From the NCBI RefSeq assembly GCF_900130005.1, contig NZ_FQXP01000003.1:124001-188000 (forward strand): a DNA stretch of 64,000 bases. The letters run 5' to 3'. This document shows, piece after piece, positions 56,795-64,000 of the stretch (positions within the stretch are counted from its first letter, which is position 1; each line of letters starts with the position of its first letter). The notes below the pieces were generated by a model. The model was not told where the DNA came from. It made no database searches and saw nothing but the letters and a program-made list of their open reading frames with translations. A program made the position numbers and the translations under genes. This DNA comes from Clostridium collagenovorans DSM 3089. Its GTDB lineage: Bacteria; Bacillota; Clostridia; Clostridiales; Clostridiaceae.

Positions 56795-56967
56795 AATAGA
56801 GGTACAAATAAAAAGTAGAATTTATTTTTTATTTGTTTAAAAGGGAAGTAGGTTAAAATCCTACGCGGTCCCGCCGCTGTAATGGTGAGAAACTTCAATT
56901 TATGCCACTGATTTTTAAATTGGGAAGGTTTGAAGAGACGATGATCCTAAGCCAGAAGAACTGCCTT
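56795..56967 (+). ncRNA. cobalamin riboswitch
   Basis: The conserved core is complete: GGGAAGTAGG..CCTAC (P3 region, from about 56842), GCGGTCCCGCCGCTGTAA at about 56863-56880, GCCACTG and TGGGAAGG in the variable arm, GACGATGATCCTAAGCCAGAAGAACTGCC with the B12 box at 56949-56965. It precedes the aconitase operon. Binding of adenosylcobalamin should favour the downstream terminator and repress the genes. Limits of the P1 stem are approximate. Confidence 0.95.
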
Positions 56968-57065
56968 TATTATACATTTCATAACTCTACGAGCGATAGG
57001 GGGGATGTCTAGGAATTAATTATAATTCTTTTTTGTCATGTAATTAATACCACTGGATTATTGCG

Positions 57066-57097
57066 CCACTTAGCTTTTAGCTGAGTGGTTTTTTTAT
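57066..57097 (+). terminator. expression-platform terminator of the cobalamin riboswitch
   Basis: A 10-bp stem with one G-U pair (57066-57075 with 57079-57088) is followed by seven T. It lies about 100 nt after the aptamer and 85 nt before the aconitase start. A weaker hairpin with TTTTTTG (57013-57036) precedes it. Both would stop transcription when B12 is bound. Confidence 0.85.
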
Positions 57098-57178
57098 GTT
57101 TGTTAAGTAATAAATCAGGTAGATTAAAGTGTTTATGTAGATATTAAAAGATATCTACACTAGTAGGGGGAGTTAACA

Positions 57179-59101
57179 ATGTCAGGAACTATAACAGAGA
57201 AGATATTATTCTCACATATTGTTGAGGGAAAACCAGTAATAGGAGAAGAAGTTGCTTTAAAAGTTGATAATACATTAACTCAAGATGCTACAGGAACTAT
57301 GGCTTATTTACAATTTGAAGCTATAGGCATAGACAGAATAAAAACTGAGTTAAGCGTAAGTTTTGTTGACCATAATATGTTACAAACAGATTTTAGAAAT
57401 GCTGATGATCATAAATTCTTAAAGACTATTGCACAAAGATATGGATTGCATTTTTCAAGACCAGGAAATGGTATATGTCATCAAGTATTTTTAGAAAGAT
57501 TTGCAACTCCAGGCAAAACCTTGATTGGTTCTGATAGCCACACTCCAACGGCTGGAGGAATGGGAAGCTTTGCTATGGGTGCTGGAGGATTAGATGTTGC
57601 AGTAGCTATGGCTGGTGAAGCTTTTAGAATAAAATACCCTAAAATTGTGGGAATCAAATTAAGTGGAAAACTTCAAAAATGGGTTTCTGCAAAGGATGTA
57701 ATATTAGAGCTTTTAAGCAGAGTTGATGTAAAAGGTGGAGTAGGTAAGGTATTTGAATACTTTGGACCAGGAGTTAAAAATTTAAGTGTTCCAGATAGAG
57801 CAACTATAACTAATATGGGAACTGAAACAGGATGTACAACTAGTATATTTCCAAGTGATGAAATAACTAGGGAATTTTTAAAAGCTCAAGGAAGAGAAAA
57901 TGATTGGATTGAATTAATTGCAGATGAAGATGCCAAGTATGATGAGATCATTGAAATTAATTTAGATGAAGTTGAGCCTATGGCAGCACTACCTCATAGT
58001 CCAGGAGCTGTAAAAAAGGTATCAGAAATTGCAGGTATAAAGGTAGATCAAGTTTCAATTGGTTCTTGTACAAACTCTTCACTAAGAGATTTACTTATTG
58101 TATCAAAAGCCCTTAATGGAAAAACTATATCTGAAGATCTTCACTTAACTATAAGTCCAGGTTCTAGACAAGTAGTAGAACACTTAATAAATAGTAAAGA
58201 TATGAACTCTTTAGTACAATCAGGAGCAAGAATTTTAGAAAATGGTTGTGGACCATGTATAGGAATGGGTTGTGCACCAAGTTCAGCAGGAATTTCAGTT
58301 AGAACATTCAATAGAAACTTCCTTGGAAGAAGTGGGACTAAAGATGCACAGGTTTATCTAACAAGTCCTGAAACTGCTGTTGCTACAGCTTTAACAGGAG
58401 TTTTAACTGATCCAAGAACTTTAGGTAAATGTCCAGATTTTGAGATGCCTAATAAGTTTGAAATCAATGACAATATGATAATAAAACCATTACCTGCGGA
58501 AGAAGCAAAGAATATAGAGATTGCTCATGGACCTAATATTAAGCCATTACCAAAGTTCTCTCCATTACCAGATAAATTAGAAGGTAATGTTCTTATAAAA
58601 CTTGAAAATAACGTTACTACAGATGATATTATGCCAGCGGGAGCTAAGATTTTACCTTTACGTAGTAATATACCTGAAATTTCAAAACATGTTTTTGAAA
58701 GTGTAGATGGAGAGTTCCATAATAGAGCAATAGAAAATCAAGGTGGATTTATAATTGCAGGGGAAAACTATGGACAAGGTTCTAGTAGAGAACATGCAGC
58801 TTTAGCACCGAAATACTTAGGAGTTAGGGCGGTTATTTCCAAATCCTTTGCACGTATTCATATGGCTAACTTAATTAATTTTGGTATTGTGCCATTGGTG
58901 TTTGAAAATTCAAAAGATTATGAAAAGATTTCAGCGGGGGATAAATTAGAAGTAGTTATAGGTGATTTGAGAGGAAAAGCTCTTTTAAGAAATATTTCTA
59001 AAAATGAAGAAATTGCTCTTACTCATAGCCTTTCAGAATTAGATGCTTCTATATTGAAGTTTGGCGGTAAATTACCTTGGATTAAAAGTAAAATTAAATA
59101 G
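57179..59101 (+). CDS. aconitate hydratase (short, clostridial type)
   Basis: A 640-residue aconitase of the aconitase/LeuC superfamily. The motifs GSDSHTPTAGGMGSFAMGAGG (about 118-138), GSCTNSS with the first cluster Cys, and NGCGPCIGMGC with the second and third Cys bind the 4Fe-4S cluster. The C-terminal swivel domain has GQGSSREHAAL. It interconverts citrate and isocitrate. It is the first gene of an operon with isocitrate dehydrogenase and citrate lyase, under a cobalamin riboswitch. GGGGGAG precedes the ATG. Confidence 0.93.
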   Translation: MSGTITEKILFSHIVEGKPVIGEEVALKVDNTLTQDATGTMAYLQFEAIGIDRIKTELSVSFVDHNMLQTDFRNADDHKFLKTIAQRYGLHFSRPGNGICHQVFLERFATPGKTLIGSDSHTPTAGGMGSFAMGAGGLDVAVAMAGEAFRIKYPKIVGIKLSGKLQKWVSAKDVILELLSRVDVKGGVGKVFEYFGPGVKNLSVPDRATITNMGTETGCTTSIFPSDEITREFLKAQGRENDWIELIADEDAKYDEIIEINLDEVEPMAALPHSPGAVKKVSEIAGIKVDQVSIGSCTNSSLRDLLIVSKALNGKTISEDLHLTISPGSRQVVEHLINSKDMNSLVQSGARILENGCGPCIGMGCAPSSAGISVRTFNRNFLGRSGTKDAQVYLTSPETAVATALTGVLTDPRTLGKCPDFEMPNKFEINDNMIIKPLPAEEAKNIEIAHGPNIKPLPKFSPLPDKLEGNVLIKLENNVTTDDIMPAGAKILPLRSNIPEISKHVFESVDGEFHNRAIENQGGFIIAGENYGQGSSREHAALAPKYLGVRAVISKSFARIHMANLINFGIVPLVFENSKDYEKISAGDKLEVVIGDLRGKALLRNISKNEEIALTHSLSELDASILKFGGKLPWIKSKIK

Positions 59102-59122
59102 TTAAAAGGGGAGAAAATTAGT

Positions 59123-60352
59123 ATGATAAATAAAAAAATAGATATGATAGTTCCATTAGTGGAGATGGATGGAGATGAAATGACTCGTGTATTATGGAAA
59201 ATGATAAAGGACATCCTTATTACTCCATATGTGAATCTTAAAACAGAATATTATGATCTTGGTGTTGAAAAAAGAGATGAAACTGATGACCAAATAACTA
59301 TTGATGCAGCAGAAGCTATTAAAAAATATGGAGTAGGTGTAAAGTGTGCAACTATTACTCCAAATGCAGCAAGAGTAGAAGAGTATAAATTAAAGAAAAT
59401 GTGGAAGAGTCCAAATGGAACAATTAGATCTATTCTAGATGGAACTGTATTTAGAGAACCAATTATAGTTAATACAATTCATCCATATGTTAAGACATGG
59501 AATAAGCCTATTGTTATTGCAAGACATGCTTATGGAGATGTTTATAAAAATGTAGAGTATAGAGTTGATGAAGCAGGTAAAGCTGAATTAGTCTTTACTA
59601 ACAATGAAGGAAAAGAGTTATCAAGACAAACTATACATGAATTTAAGGACAAGGGTGTATTGATGTCAATGCACAATAGAGATAAATCAATAGAAAGCTT
59701 TGCAAAATCTTGTTTTAATTATGCTTTGGAAAAGAAAATTGATTTATGGTTTTCTACTAAGGATACAATATCTAAAACTTATGATGCTAACTTTAAAGAA
59801 ATCTTTGAAAGAATTTTTGAAGCTGAATATAAAGACAAATTCCAAAAGGCTGGAATCGTTTATTTCTATACATTAATCGATGATGTAGTTGCTCGTATAG
59901 TAAAATCAGAGGGTGGAATGTTATGGGCATGTAAGAATTACGATGGAGATGTTATGTCTGATTTAGTTGCAACTGCTTTTGGTAGTTTAGCAATGATGAC
60001 TTCTGTACTTGTTTCTCCTCAAGGGTATTTTGAATATGAAGCTGCTCATGGTACTGTTCAAAAGCATTACTACAAGCATTTAAAAGGAGAAGTAACCTCT
60101 ACTAATCCTATGGCTACAATTTTTGCATGGACAGGAGCTTTAAGAAAACGTGGTGAGCTAGATAAGATTGAAGAACTTGTTACTTTTGCTGATAAATTAG
60201 AAGTTGCATGTATCAAAACAATAGATCATGGGACTATAACTAAGGATTTAGCAGAGCTTTCAGATGCTAGTCATAAAAATGTAGTTACTTCAGAGGAATG
60301 GCTACGTGCTACAGCAAAATATTTAGAAATTTTACTTTCACAAAATCTATAA
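59123..60352 (+). CDS. icd: NADP-dependent isocitrate dehydrogenase (subfamily II)
   Basis: A 409-residue protein of the dimeric, eukaryote-like NADP-IDH branch: EMDGDEMTRVLW at the start, TITPNAARVEEYKLKKMWKSPNGT for isocitrate binding, and GTVQKHYYKHLKGEVTSTNP with NADP-binding features. It converts isocitrate to 2-oxoglutarate. 21 bp after aconitase, with AAAGGGGAG. Together they make 2-oxoglutarate from citrate. Confidence 0.93.
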   Translation: MINKKIDMIVPLVEMDGDEMTRVLWKMIKDILITPYVNLKTEYYDLGVEKRDETDDQITIDAAEAIKKYGVGVKCATITPNAARVEEYKLKKMWKSPNGTIRSILDGTVFREPIIVNTIHPYVKTWNKPIVIARHAYGDVYKNVEYRVDEAGKAELVFTNNEGKELSRQTIHEFKDKGVLMSMHNRDKSIESFAKSCFNYALEKKIDLWFSTKDTISKTYDANFKEIFERIFEAEYKDKFQKAGIVYFYTLIDDVVARIVKSEGGMLWACKNYDGDVMSDLVATAFGSLAMMTSVLVSPQGYFEYEAAHGTVQKHYYKHLKGEVTSTNPMATIFAWTGALRKRGELDKIEELVTFADKLEVACIKTIDHGTITKDLAELSDASHKNVVTSEEWLRATAKYLEILLSQNL

Positions 60353-60360
60353 GCAATAAA

Positions 60361-60426
60361 AGAGTTGTCTCACTAAAGGATATAAGTAGCAGATGGTGTT
60401 ATTAAATTTATTTGTGGGACATCTCT
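60361..60426 (+). repeat. imperfect hairpin between icd and citD
   Basis: A 13-bp stem with one G-U and one mismatch (60361-60373 with 60414-60426) lies in the only gap of the operon (130 bp). A/T-rich sequence but no U-run follows, so it is more likely a processing or partial-termination site than a full stop. Confidence 0.5.
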
Positions 60427-60482
60427 TAATAAAATATTATAAATTTATATTATTAAAGAAATGTTTAAGGGTGGCGAAGTAT

Positions 60483-60782
60483 ATGAAAATTATTAAAAAA
60501 TCATTAGCTGGTACCTTGGAATCAAATGATATTCAAATAATGATTTCACCAAATGAAGAAAAGGGCATAGAAATTGAACTTACAAGCAATGTAGAAAAGC
60601 AATTTGGAAGACAAATAAGAAAGGTAATTAAAGAAACTATAGAAAAATTAGGTGTTGAAGATGCTATAGTTTTTGCTAATGATAAGGGTGCCTTAGATTG
60701 TACAATTCAAGCAAGAGTACAGTGTGCAGTATTTAGAGGCTGCGACACTGAAGGAAAGTATAATTGGGAGGTAATTGACTAA
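60483..60782 (+). CDS. citD: citrate lyase acyl carrier protein (gamma subunit)
   Basis: A 99-residue acyl carrier subunit. The start MKIIKKSLAGTLESND carries Ser14, the attachment site of the phosphoribosyl-dephospho-CoA group. AGGGTGGCG precedes the ATG at 60483, so a longer upstream frame (from 60393) is rejected. Its stop overlaps the citE start by one base. Confidence 0.92.
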   Translation: MKIIKKSLAGTLESNDIQIMISPNEEKGIEIELTSNVEKQFGRQIRKVIKETIEKLGVEDAIVFANDKGALDCTIQARVQCAVFRGCDTEGKYNWEVID

Positions 60783-61681
60783 TGGAACAGTTAAGAAGAA
60801 CTATGTTATTTGTTCCAGGAAGCAATGCTGGAATGATTAAGGATGCAGGAATTTATGGTGCTGATTCTCTTATGTTTGACTTAGAAGATGCAGTTGCTAT
60901 AAGTGAAAAAGATTCAGCAAGATTATTAGTTTATAATGCAGTAAAGACTTTGGATTATGGGAAAACAGAAATAGTTGTAAGAATTAATCCATTAAGTAGT
61001 CCTTATGGTAGAGATGATATAGAGGCTATGGTTAGGGCTGGAGTTGATGTTATTAGATTACCTAAAACAGAGACTAAAGAAGATATAGAAGATGTAGAAG
61101 CTGTTATTGAAGAAGTTGAGAAAAAGATAGGGCGTGAAGTAGGAAGTACTAAGATGATGGCAGCTGTTGAGGGTGCACTTGGTGTTGTTAATGCATATTC
61201 TATTGCCACTGCTAGTTCAAGACTTATTGGTATTGCATTAGGTGCTGAAGATTATGTAACAAATATGAAAACTAAAAGATATCCAGATGGAATGGAATTA
61301 TTAGGTGCAAGAACTCAAATTATTATAGCTGCAAGAGCTGCAGGAATTTATGCCTTAGATACAGTTTACTCTAATGTAGATAATGAAGAGGGATTCAGAA
61401 GAGAAGTTGAACTTATAAAACAGCTTGGGTTTGATGGTAAATCTGTTATAAATCCAAGACAAATTAAGCCAGTTCACGAGATTTATAGTCCTACAGAAAT
61501 GGAAATAAAAAAATCAATAGATATTGTTACAGCTGCAAAAGAAGCTGCAAAACAAGGATTAGGCGTTATTTCATTAAATGGCAAGATGATTGATAAACCT
61601 ATTATAGATAGAGCAAGCAGAGTTTTACAGCTAGCAAAGGCTGTAGGTTTATACAAGGAGGATAGCCATGATGAAGAATAG
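60782..61681 (+). CDS. citE: citrate lyase beta subunit
   Basis: A 299-residue TIM-barrel lyase of the CitE family: RTMLFVPGSN, MFDLEDAV, RINPLSSPYG, AAVEGALGVVNAY and GAEDYVTNM. It cleaves citryl-ACP to oxaloacetate and acetyl-ACP. Citramalate lyase and malyl-CoA lyase are relatives, but the D-E-F order with aconitase points to citrate. Starts on TAATG with citD and overlaps citF by 14 bp. Confidence 0.93.
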   Translation: MEQLRRTMLFVPGSNAGMIKDAGIYGADSLMFDLEDAVAISEKDSARLLVYNAVKTLDYGKTEIVVRINPLSSPYGRDDIEAMVRAGVDVIRLPKTETKEDIEDVEAVIEEVEKKIGREVGSTKMMAAVEGALGVVNAYSIATASSRLIGIALGAEDYVTNMKTKRYPDGMELLGARTQIIIAARAAGIYALDTVYSNVDNEEGFRREVELIKQLGFDGKSVINPRQIKPVHEIYSPTEMEIKKSIDIVTAAKEAAKQGLGVISLNGKMIDKPIIDRASRVLQLAKAVGLYKEDSHDEE

Positions 61682-63203
61682 TATAGGAAGAGAAATTCCA
61701 AAGGAAGTAATTAATGAAAGAAGTTTATTTCAAGGAGCTTTTTTTAAGGAAGAAGAAATAAAAAAAGTAGCTCCTATTATTAAGCCAGTTAAGCCTTCAC
61801 ATAATAAATTATTAAGTACCATTGAAGAAGCCATAATTAAATGTGGTTTGAAAGATGGTATGACTATTTCTTTTCACCACCATTTTAGAGAGGGTGACTA
61901 TGTATTAAATATGGTAGTAGATATCATAGCTAAATTAGGAATAAAGAACCTAACACTAGTACCTAGCTCTCTAAACAATGTTCATAGCTCCATTATTGAA
62001 CATATAAAGAATGGTGTAATTACAAAGATTTCAACTAGTGGCTTAAGGGGAAAACTAGCAGAAGAAATTTCTAATGGACTAATGGAAGAACCAGTAATCA
62101 TAAGATCCCATGGAGGAAGAGCTAGGGCTATTGAAAATGGAGACATAAAAATAGATGTAGCCTTTTTAGGTGCACCTTCCTGTGATGAATATGGAAATGC
62201 AAGTGGTTCAAGAGGAAAAGGTAACTGTGGTTCCTTAGGGTATGCGAAAATTGATGCACTTTATGCAGATAAAGTTGTAATAATCACAGACTCTTTAGTT
62301 GAATTTCCTAATATGCCTGCAAGCATATTACAAAATAATGTAGATTATGTTGTTCAGGTTAATAGCATAGGGGATCCTGCTGGTATAGCTTCAGGAGCTA
62401 CAAGATATACTAAAAATCCAAAGGAATTATTAATTGCGGAGTATTGTAGCAAAGTTATAACTAACTCTGGATATTTTAAAGATGGCTTCTCTTTTCAAAC
62501 AGGTACAGGTGGGTCATCCTTAGCTGTAAGTAGATTTTTAAGAGAAGAGATGAAAAAGCAAGAGATAAAAGCAAGTTTTGCCTTGGGAGGAATAACAAAA
62601 CCAATGGTAGAAATGCTTGAAGAGGGACTGATAAAAAATATATTTGATGTACAGGGATTTGATTTAAGTGCAGTAAACTCAATAGATAAAAATTTAATGC
62701 ATCATGAAATAGACTCCTCTTTTTATGCAAATCCTCATAATAAGGGATGTATTGCTAATAAGCTGGATGTAGTAGTCCTGTCAGCACTAGAAATTGATAC
62801 AGATTTTAATGTAAATGTTATAACTGGCTCAGATGGAGTGGTTAGAGGTGCATCAGGTGGACATTGTGACACGGCTGCTTGTGCTAAGTTAACAGTAATA
62901 GTTACTCCAACTATTAGAGGTAGAATACCATGTATAGTAGATGCTGTTAATACGGTTGTTACTCCAGGAGAAAGCATTGATGTATTAGTCACAGAATTGG
63001 GAATTGCAATCAATCCTAGAAGAAATGATTTAATTGAGAAATTTAAAGGAATAGATATTCCTATATACACAATTAATGAATTAAAAGAAAAGGTAGAAAG
63101 CATTGTTGGTATTCCAGATAATATTCAATATGATGATAAGGTAGTAGCTATTGTTGAATATAGGGATGGAAGTATTATTGATGTTATAAAAAAAGTTAAA
63201 TAA
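61668..63203 (+). CDS. citF: citrate lyase alpha subunit (citrate:acetyl-ACP transferase)
   Basis: A 511-residue CoA-transferase-like subunit: SFHHHFREGDYV, TSGLRGKLAEEIS, HGGRARAIENGD and the GASGGH(x)D loop with GGHCDTAA near residue 400. It exchanges acetate for citrate on the carrier protein. AAGGAGG within citE precedes its start. The operon shows no citC, citX or citG, which are needed to activate CitD and must lie elsewhere. Confidence 0.93.
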   Translation: MMKNSIGREIPKEVINERSLFQGAFFKEEEIKKVAPIIKPVKPSHNKLLSTIEEAIIKCGLKDGMTISFHHHFREGDYVLNMVVDIIAKLGIKNLTLVPSSLNNVHSSIIEHIKNGVITKISTSGLRGKLAEEISNGLMEEPVIIRSHGGRARAIENGDIKIDVAFLGAPSCDEYGNASGSRGKGNCGSLGYAKIDALYADKVVIITDSLVEFPNMPASILQNNVDYVVQVNSIGDPAGIASGATRYTKNPKELLIAEYCSKVITNSGYFKDGFSFQTGTGGSSLAVSRFLREEMKKQEIKASFALGGITKPMVEMLEEGLIKNIFDVQGFDLSAVNSIDKNLMHHEIDSSFYANPHNKGCIANKLDVVVLSALEIDTDFNVNVITGSDGVVRGASGGHCDTAACAKLTVIVTPTIRGRIPCIVDAVNTVVTPGESIDVLVTELGIAINPRRNDLIEKFKGIDIPIYTINELKEKVESIVGIPDNIQYDDKVVAIVEYRDGSIIDVIKKVK

Positions 63204-63430
63204 AGACAAAGGTTAAATAATTTTCTTAATGATTTTATATGTAACTTTCAATTCATAAAAAATATAAGAAATATTTAACTTTGTAAAGTGTTTTATAAAG
63301 TATATTAATTTAACGATAGGAAACTGTGGTAATAAATAAGTTATATATGGGGATATTGATTGCAAATTTTAAATTGGCAAAATATAAAACCTATAGATGA
63401 TTTAGTGCTACAGTTTCTTTTTACATAAGG
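63204..63430 (+). other. intergenic region with a probable long-range terminator after citF
   Basis: GAAACTGT (63320-63327) and ACAGTTTC (63410-63417) are perfect complements followed by TTTTT, a plausible terminator with a large loop. ATAGG (63316-63320) and CCTAT (63390-63394) pair in pseudoknot order. No gene is visible in this 63204-63491 stretch. Confidence 0.4.
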
Positions 63431-63485
63431 TAAAAGTAATTAAAGACATAAGGATCTAACAAGAATATTTAACATATAAAGTTAA

Positions 63486-63535
63486 TAGCATTTGACAATA
63501 ACTAATGATGGTATTATTATATAATTAGCAAATGC
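63486..63535 (+). promoter_or_regulatory. promoter of the Mrp/NBP35 gene with flanking inverted repeat
   Basis: TTGACA at 63492 and TATTAT at 63515 are 17 bp apart. GCATTTG (63488-63494) and CAAATGC (63529-63535) form a perfect 7-bp dyad that spans the promoter, a candidate operator. Confidence 0.7.
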
Positions 63536-63557
63536 CAATAATTAAGGAGTGGATTTT

Positions 63558-64000
63558 ATGTCAAATTGTAGTACATGCCCTTCAAATAATGGGTGCACTA
63601 AGGATAAAACTGAATGTATGATTGAAAATAATCCTATGAATAACATTAAGAATGTTATAGGAGTTATGAGTGGTAAAGGTGGAGTGGGAAAATCTACTAT
63701 ATCTACTATGATTGCAAGAGGATTAAAGGATTTAGGCTATAGTGTAGGAATTTTAGATGCAGATATAACAGGACCAAGTATACCAAGATTAATGGGTTTA
63801 CAAAATAAAAGAGCTGATGGAACTGATTATATGATATATCCTTTAGAAAGTGATGATGGAATAAAAGTTATTTCATTAAACTCTTTAATAGAGGATGAGA
63901 ATCAGCCTGTAATCTGGAGAGGGCCAGTAATTGCAGGAATGGTAAAACAATTTTGGACAGACGTACTTTGGGAGGAGTTAGATTATTTGATAATAGATAT
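63558..64000 (+). CDS. mrp: Mrp/NBP35-family ATPase (partial, runs off the window)
   Basis: The first 147 codons of an Mrp/ApbC/NBP35 P-loop ATPase. An N-terminal Cys-rich segment (CSTCPSNNGC, then C) and the deviant Walker A SGKGGVGKST, with DADITGPSIPRL after, match Fe-S cluster carrier ATPases. Its role is loading Fe-S clusters onto apo-proteins; aconitase upstream is an obvious Fe-S client, although its own promoter makes it a separate unit. AAGGAG supports the ATG. Confidence 0.93.
   Translation, partial: MSNCSTCPSNNGCTKDKTECMIENNPMNNIKNVIGVMSGKGGVGKSTISTMIARGLKDLGYSVGILDADITGPSIPRLMGLQNKRADGTDYMIYPLESDDGIKVISLNSLIEDENQPVIWRGPVIAGMVKQFWTDVLWEELDYLIID

Noticed and set aside
1..64000. CRISPR array, tRNA, rRNA, insertion sequence or prophage
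   Set aside because: No repeat-spacer pattern, cloverleaf, transposase, integrase or phage structural gene was found on either strand by eye.

Overview
The window is AT-rich, Gram-positive chromosomal DNA, and gene content and style point to a host-associated Clostridium (sensu stricto). The evidence is clostridial ribosome-binding sites, several TTG/GTG starts, many intrinsic terminators, a 329-residue bile salt hydrolase with the complete clostridial active site, and a clostridial set of antimicrobial-peptide sensing systems. No rRNA, tRNA, CRISPR array, insertion sequence or prophage was recognised. I cannot name the species from the sequence.

1-12 kb. A minus-strand amidohydrolase/MFS pair faces a divergent regulator across a very long palindrome. 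A Ni/Co (czcD-type) riboswitch precedes a P-type ATPase. A flavodoxin/ferredoxin protein and a sulfonate/nitrate/taurine-type ABC importer follow. An interrupted Cys-rich gene with an in-frame TGA closes the region.

12-30 kb. This holds RlmA, a GNAT remnant, and a MacB-like ABC transporter with its own response regulator and kinase. Next come two Nudix hydrolases, an enterochelin-esterase-like protein, a methyltransferase, an HTH/WYL-like regulator beside the bile salt hydrolase, a PadR module, an alpha/beta hydrolase, a HAD phosphatase and a VanRS-like two-component system.

30-36 kb. The most unusual locus is a dlt-like operon: an adenylation enzyme, an ACP-linked-type PLP decarboxylase (BtrK / exosortase-associated clade by motif), an acyl carrier protein, an AlgI-like MBOAT acyltransferase, an SGNH protein and a small unknown protein. 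Standard dlt operons put D-alanine on teichoic acid and have no decarboxylase. Here a Lys at the substrate-pocket position and the decarboxylase together suggest that a decarboxylated amino acid, for example GABA from glutamate, is made on or for the carrier and transferred to a surface polymer. A 12-bp inverted repeat with a U-rich tail lies in its leader.

36-57 kb. Metabolic and accessory genes include an ITPase-like protein, methyltransferase, GNATs, PH-domain protein, alpha/beta hydrolase behind an overlapping mini-ORF, an SDR, and an RsuA-type pseudouridine synthase. A BceRS-BceAB module has a clear palindromic operator. A UvrA2-type protein, a DUF4825 lipoprotein, and a secreted LRR protein with a sortase-like C-terminus follow.

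57-64 kb. A cobalamin riboswitch with an intrinsic terminator stands in front of aconitase, NADP-isocitrate dehydrogenase and citrate lyase D-E-F. This is an unusual target for B12 control and suggests a B12-independent route to 2-oxoglutarate/glutamate that is switched off by B12. The window ends inside an Mrp/NBP35 ATPase.

Overall the region mixes envelope defence (three two-component systems, two ABC efflux/detoxification modules, surface acylation), host-niche functions (bile salt hydrolase, LRR surface protein) and two metabolite riboswitches.
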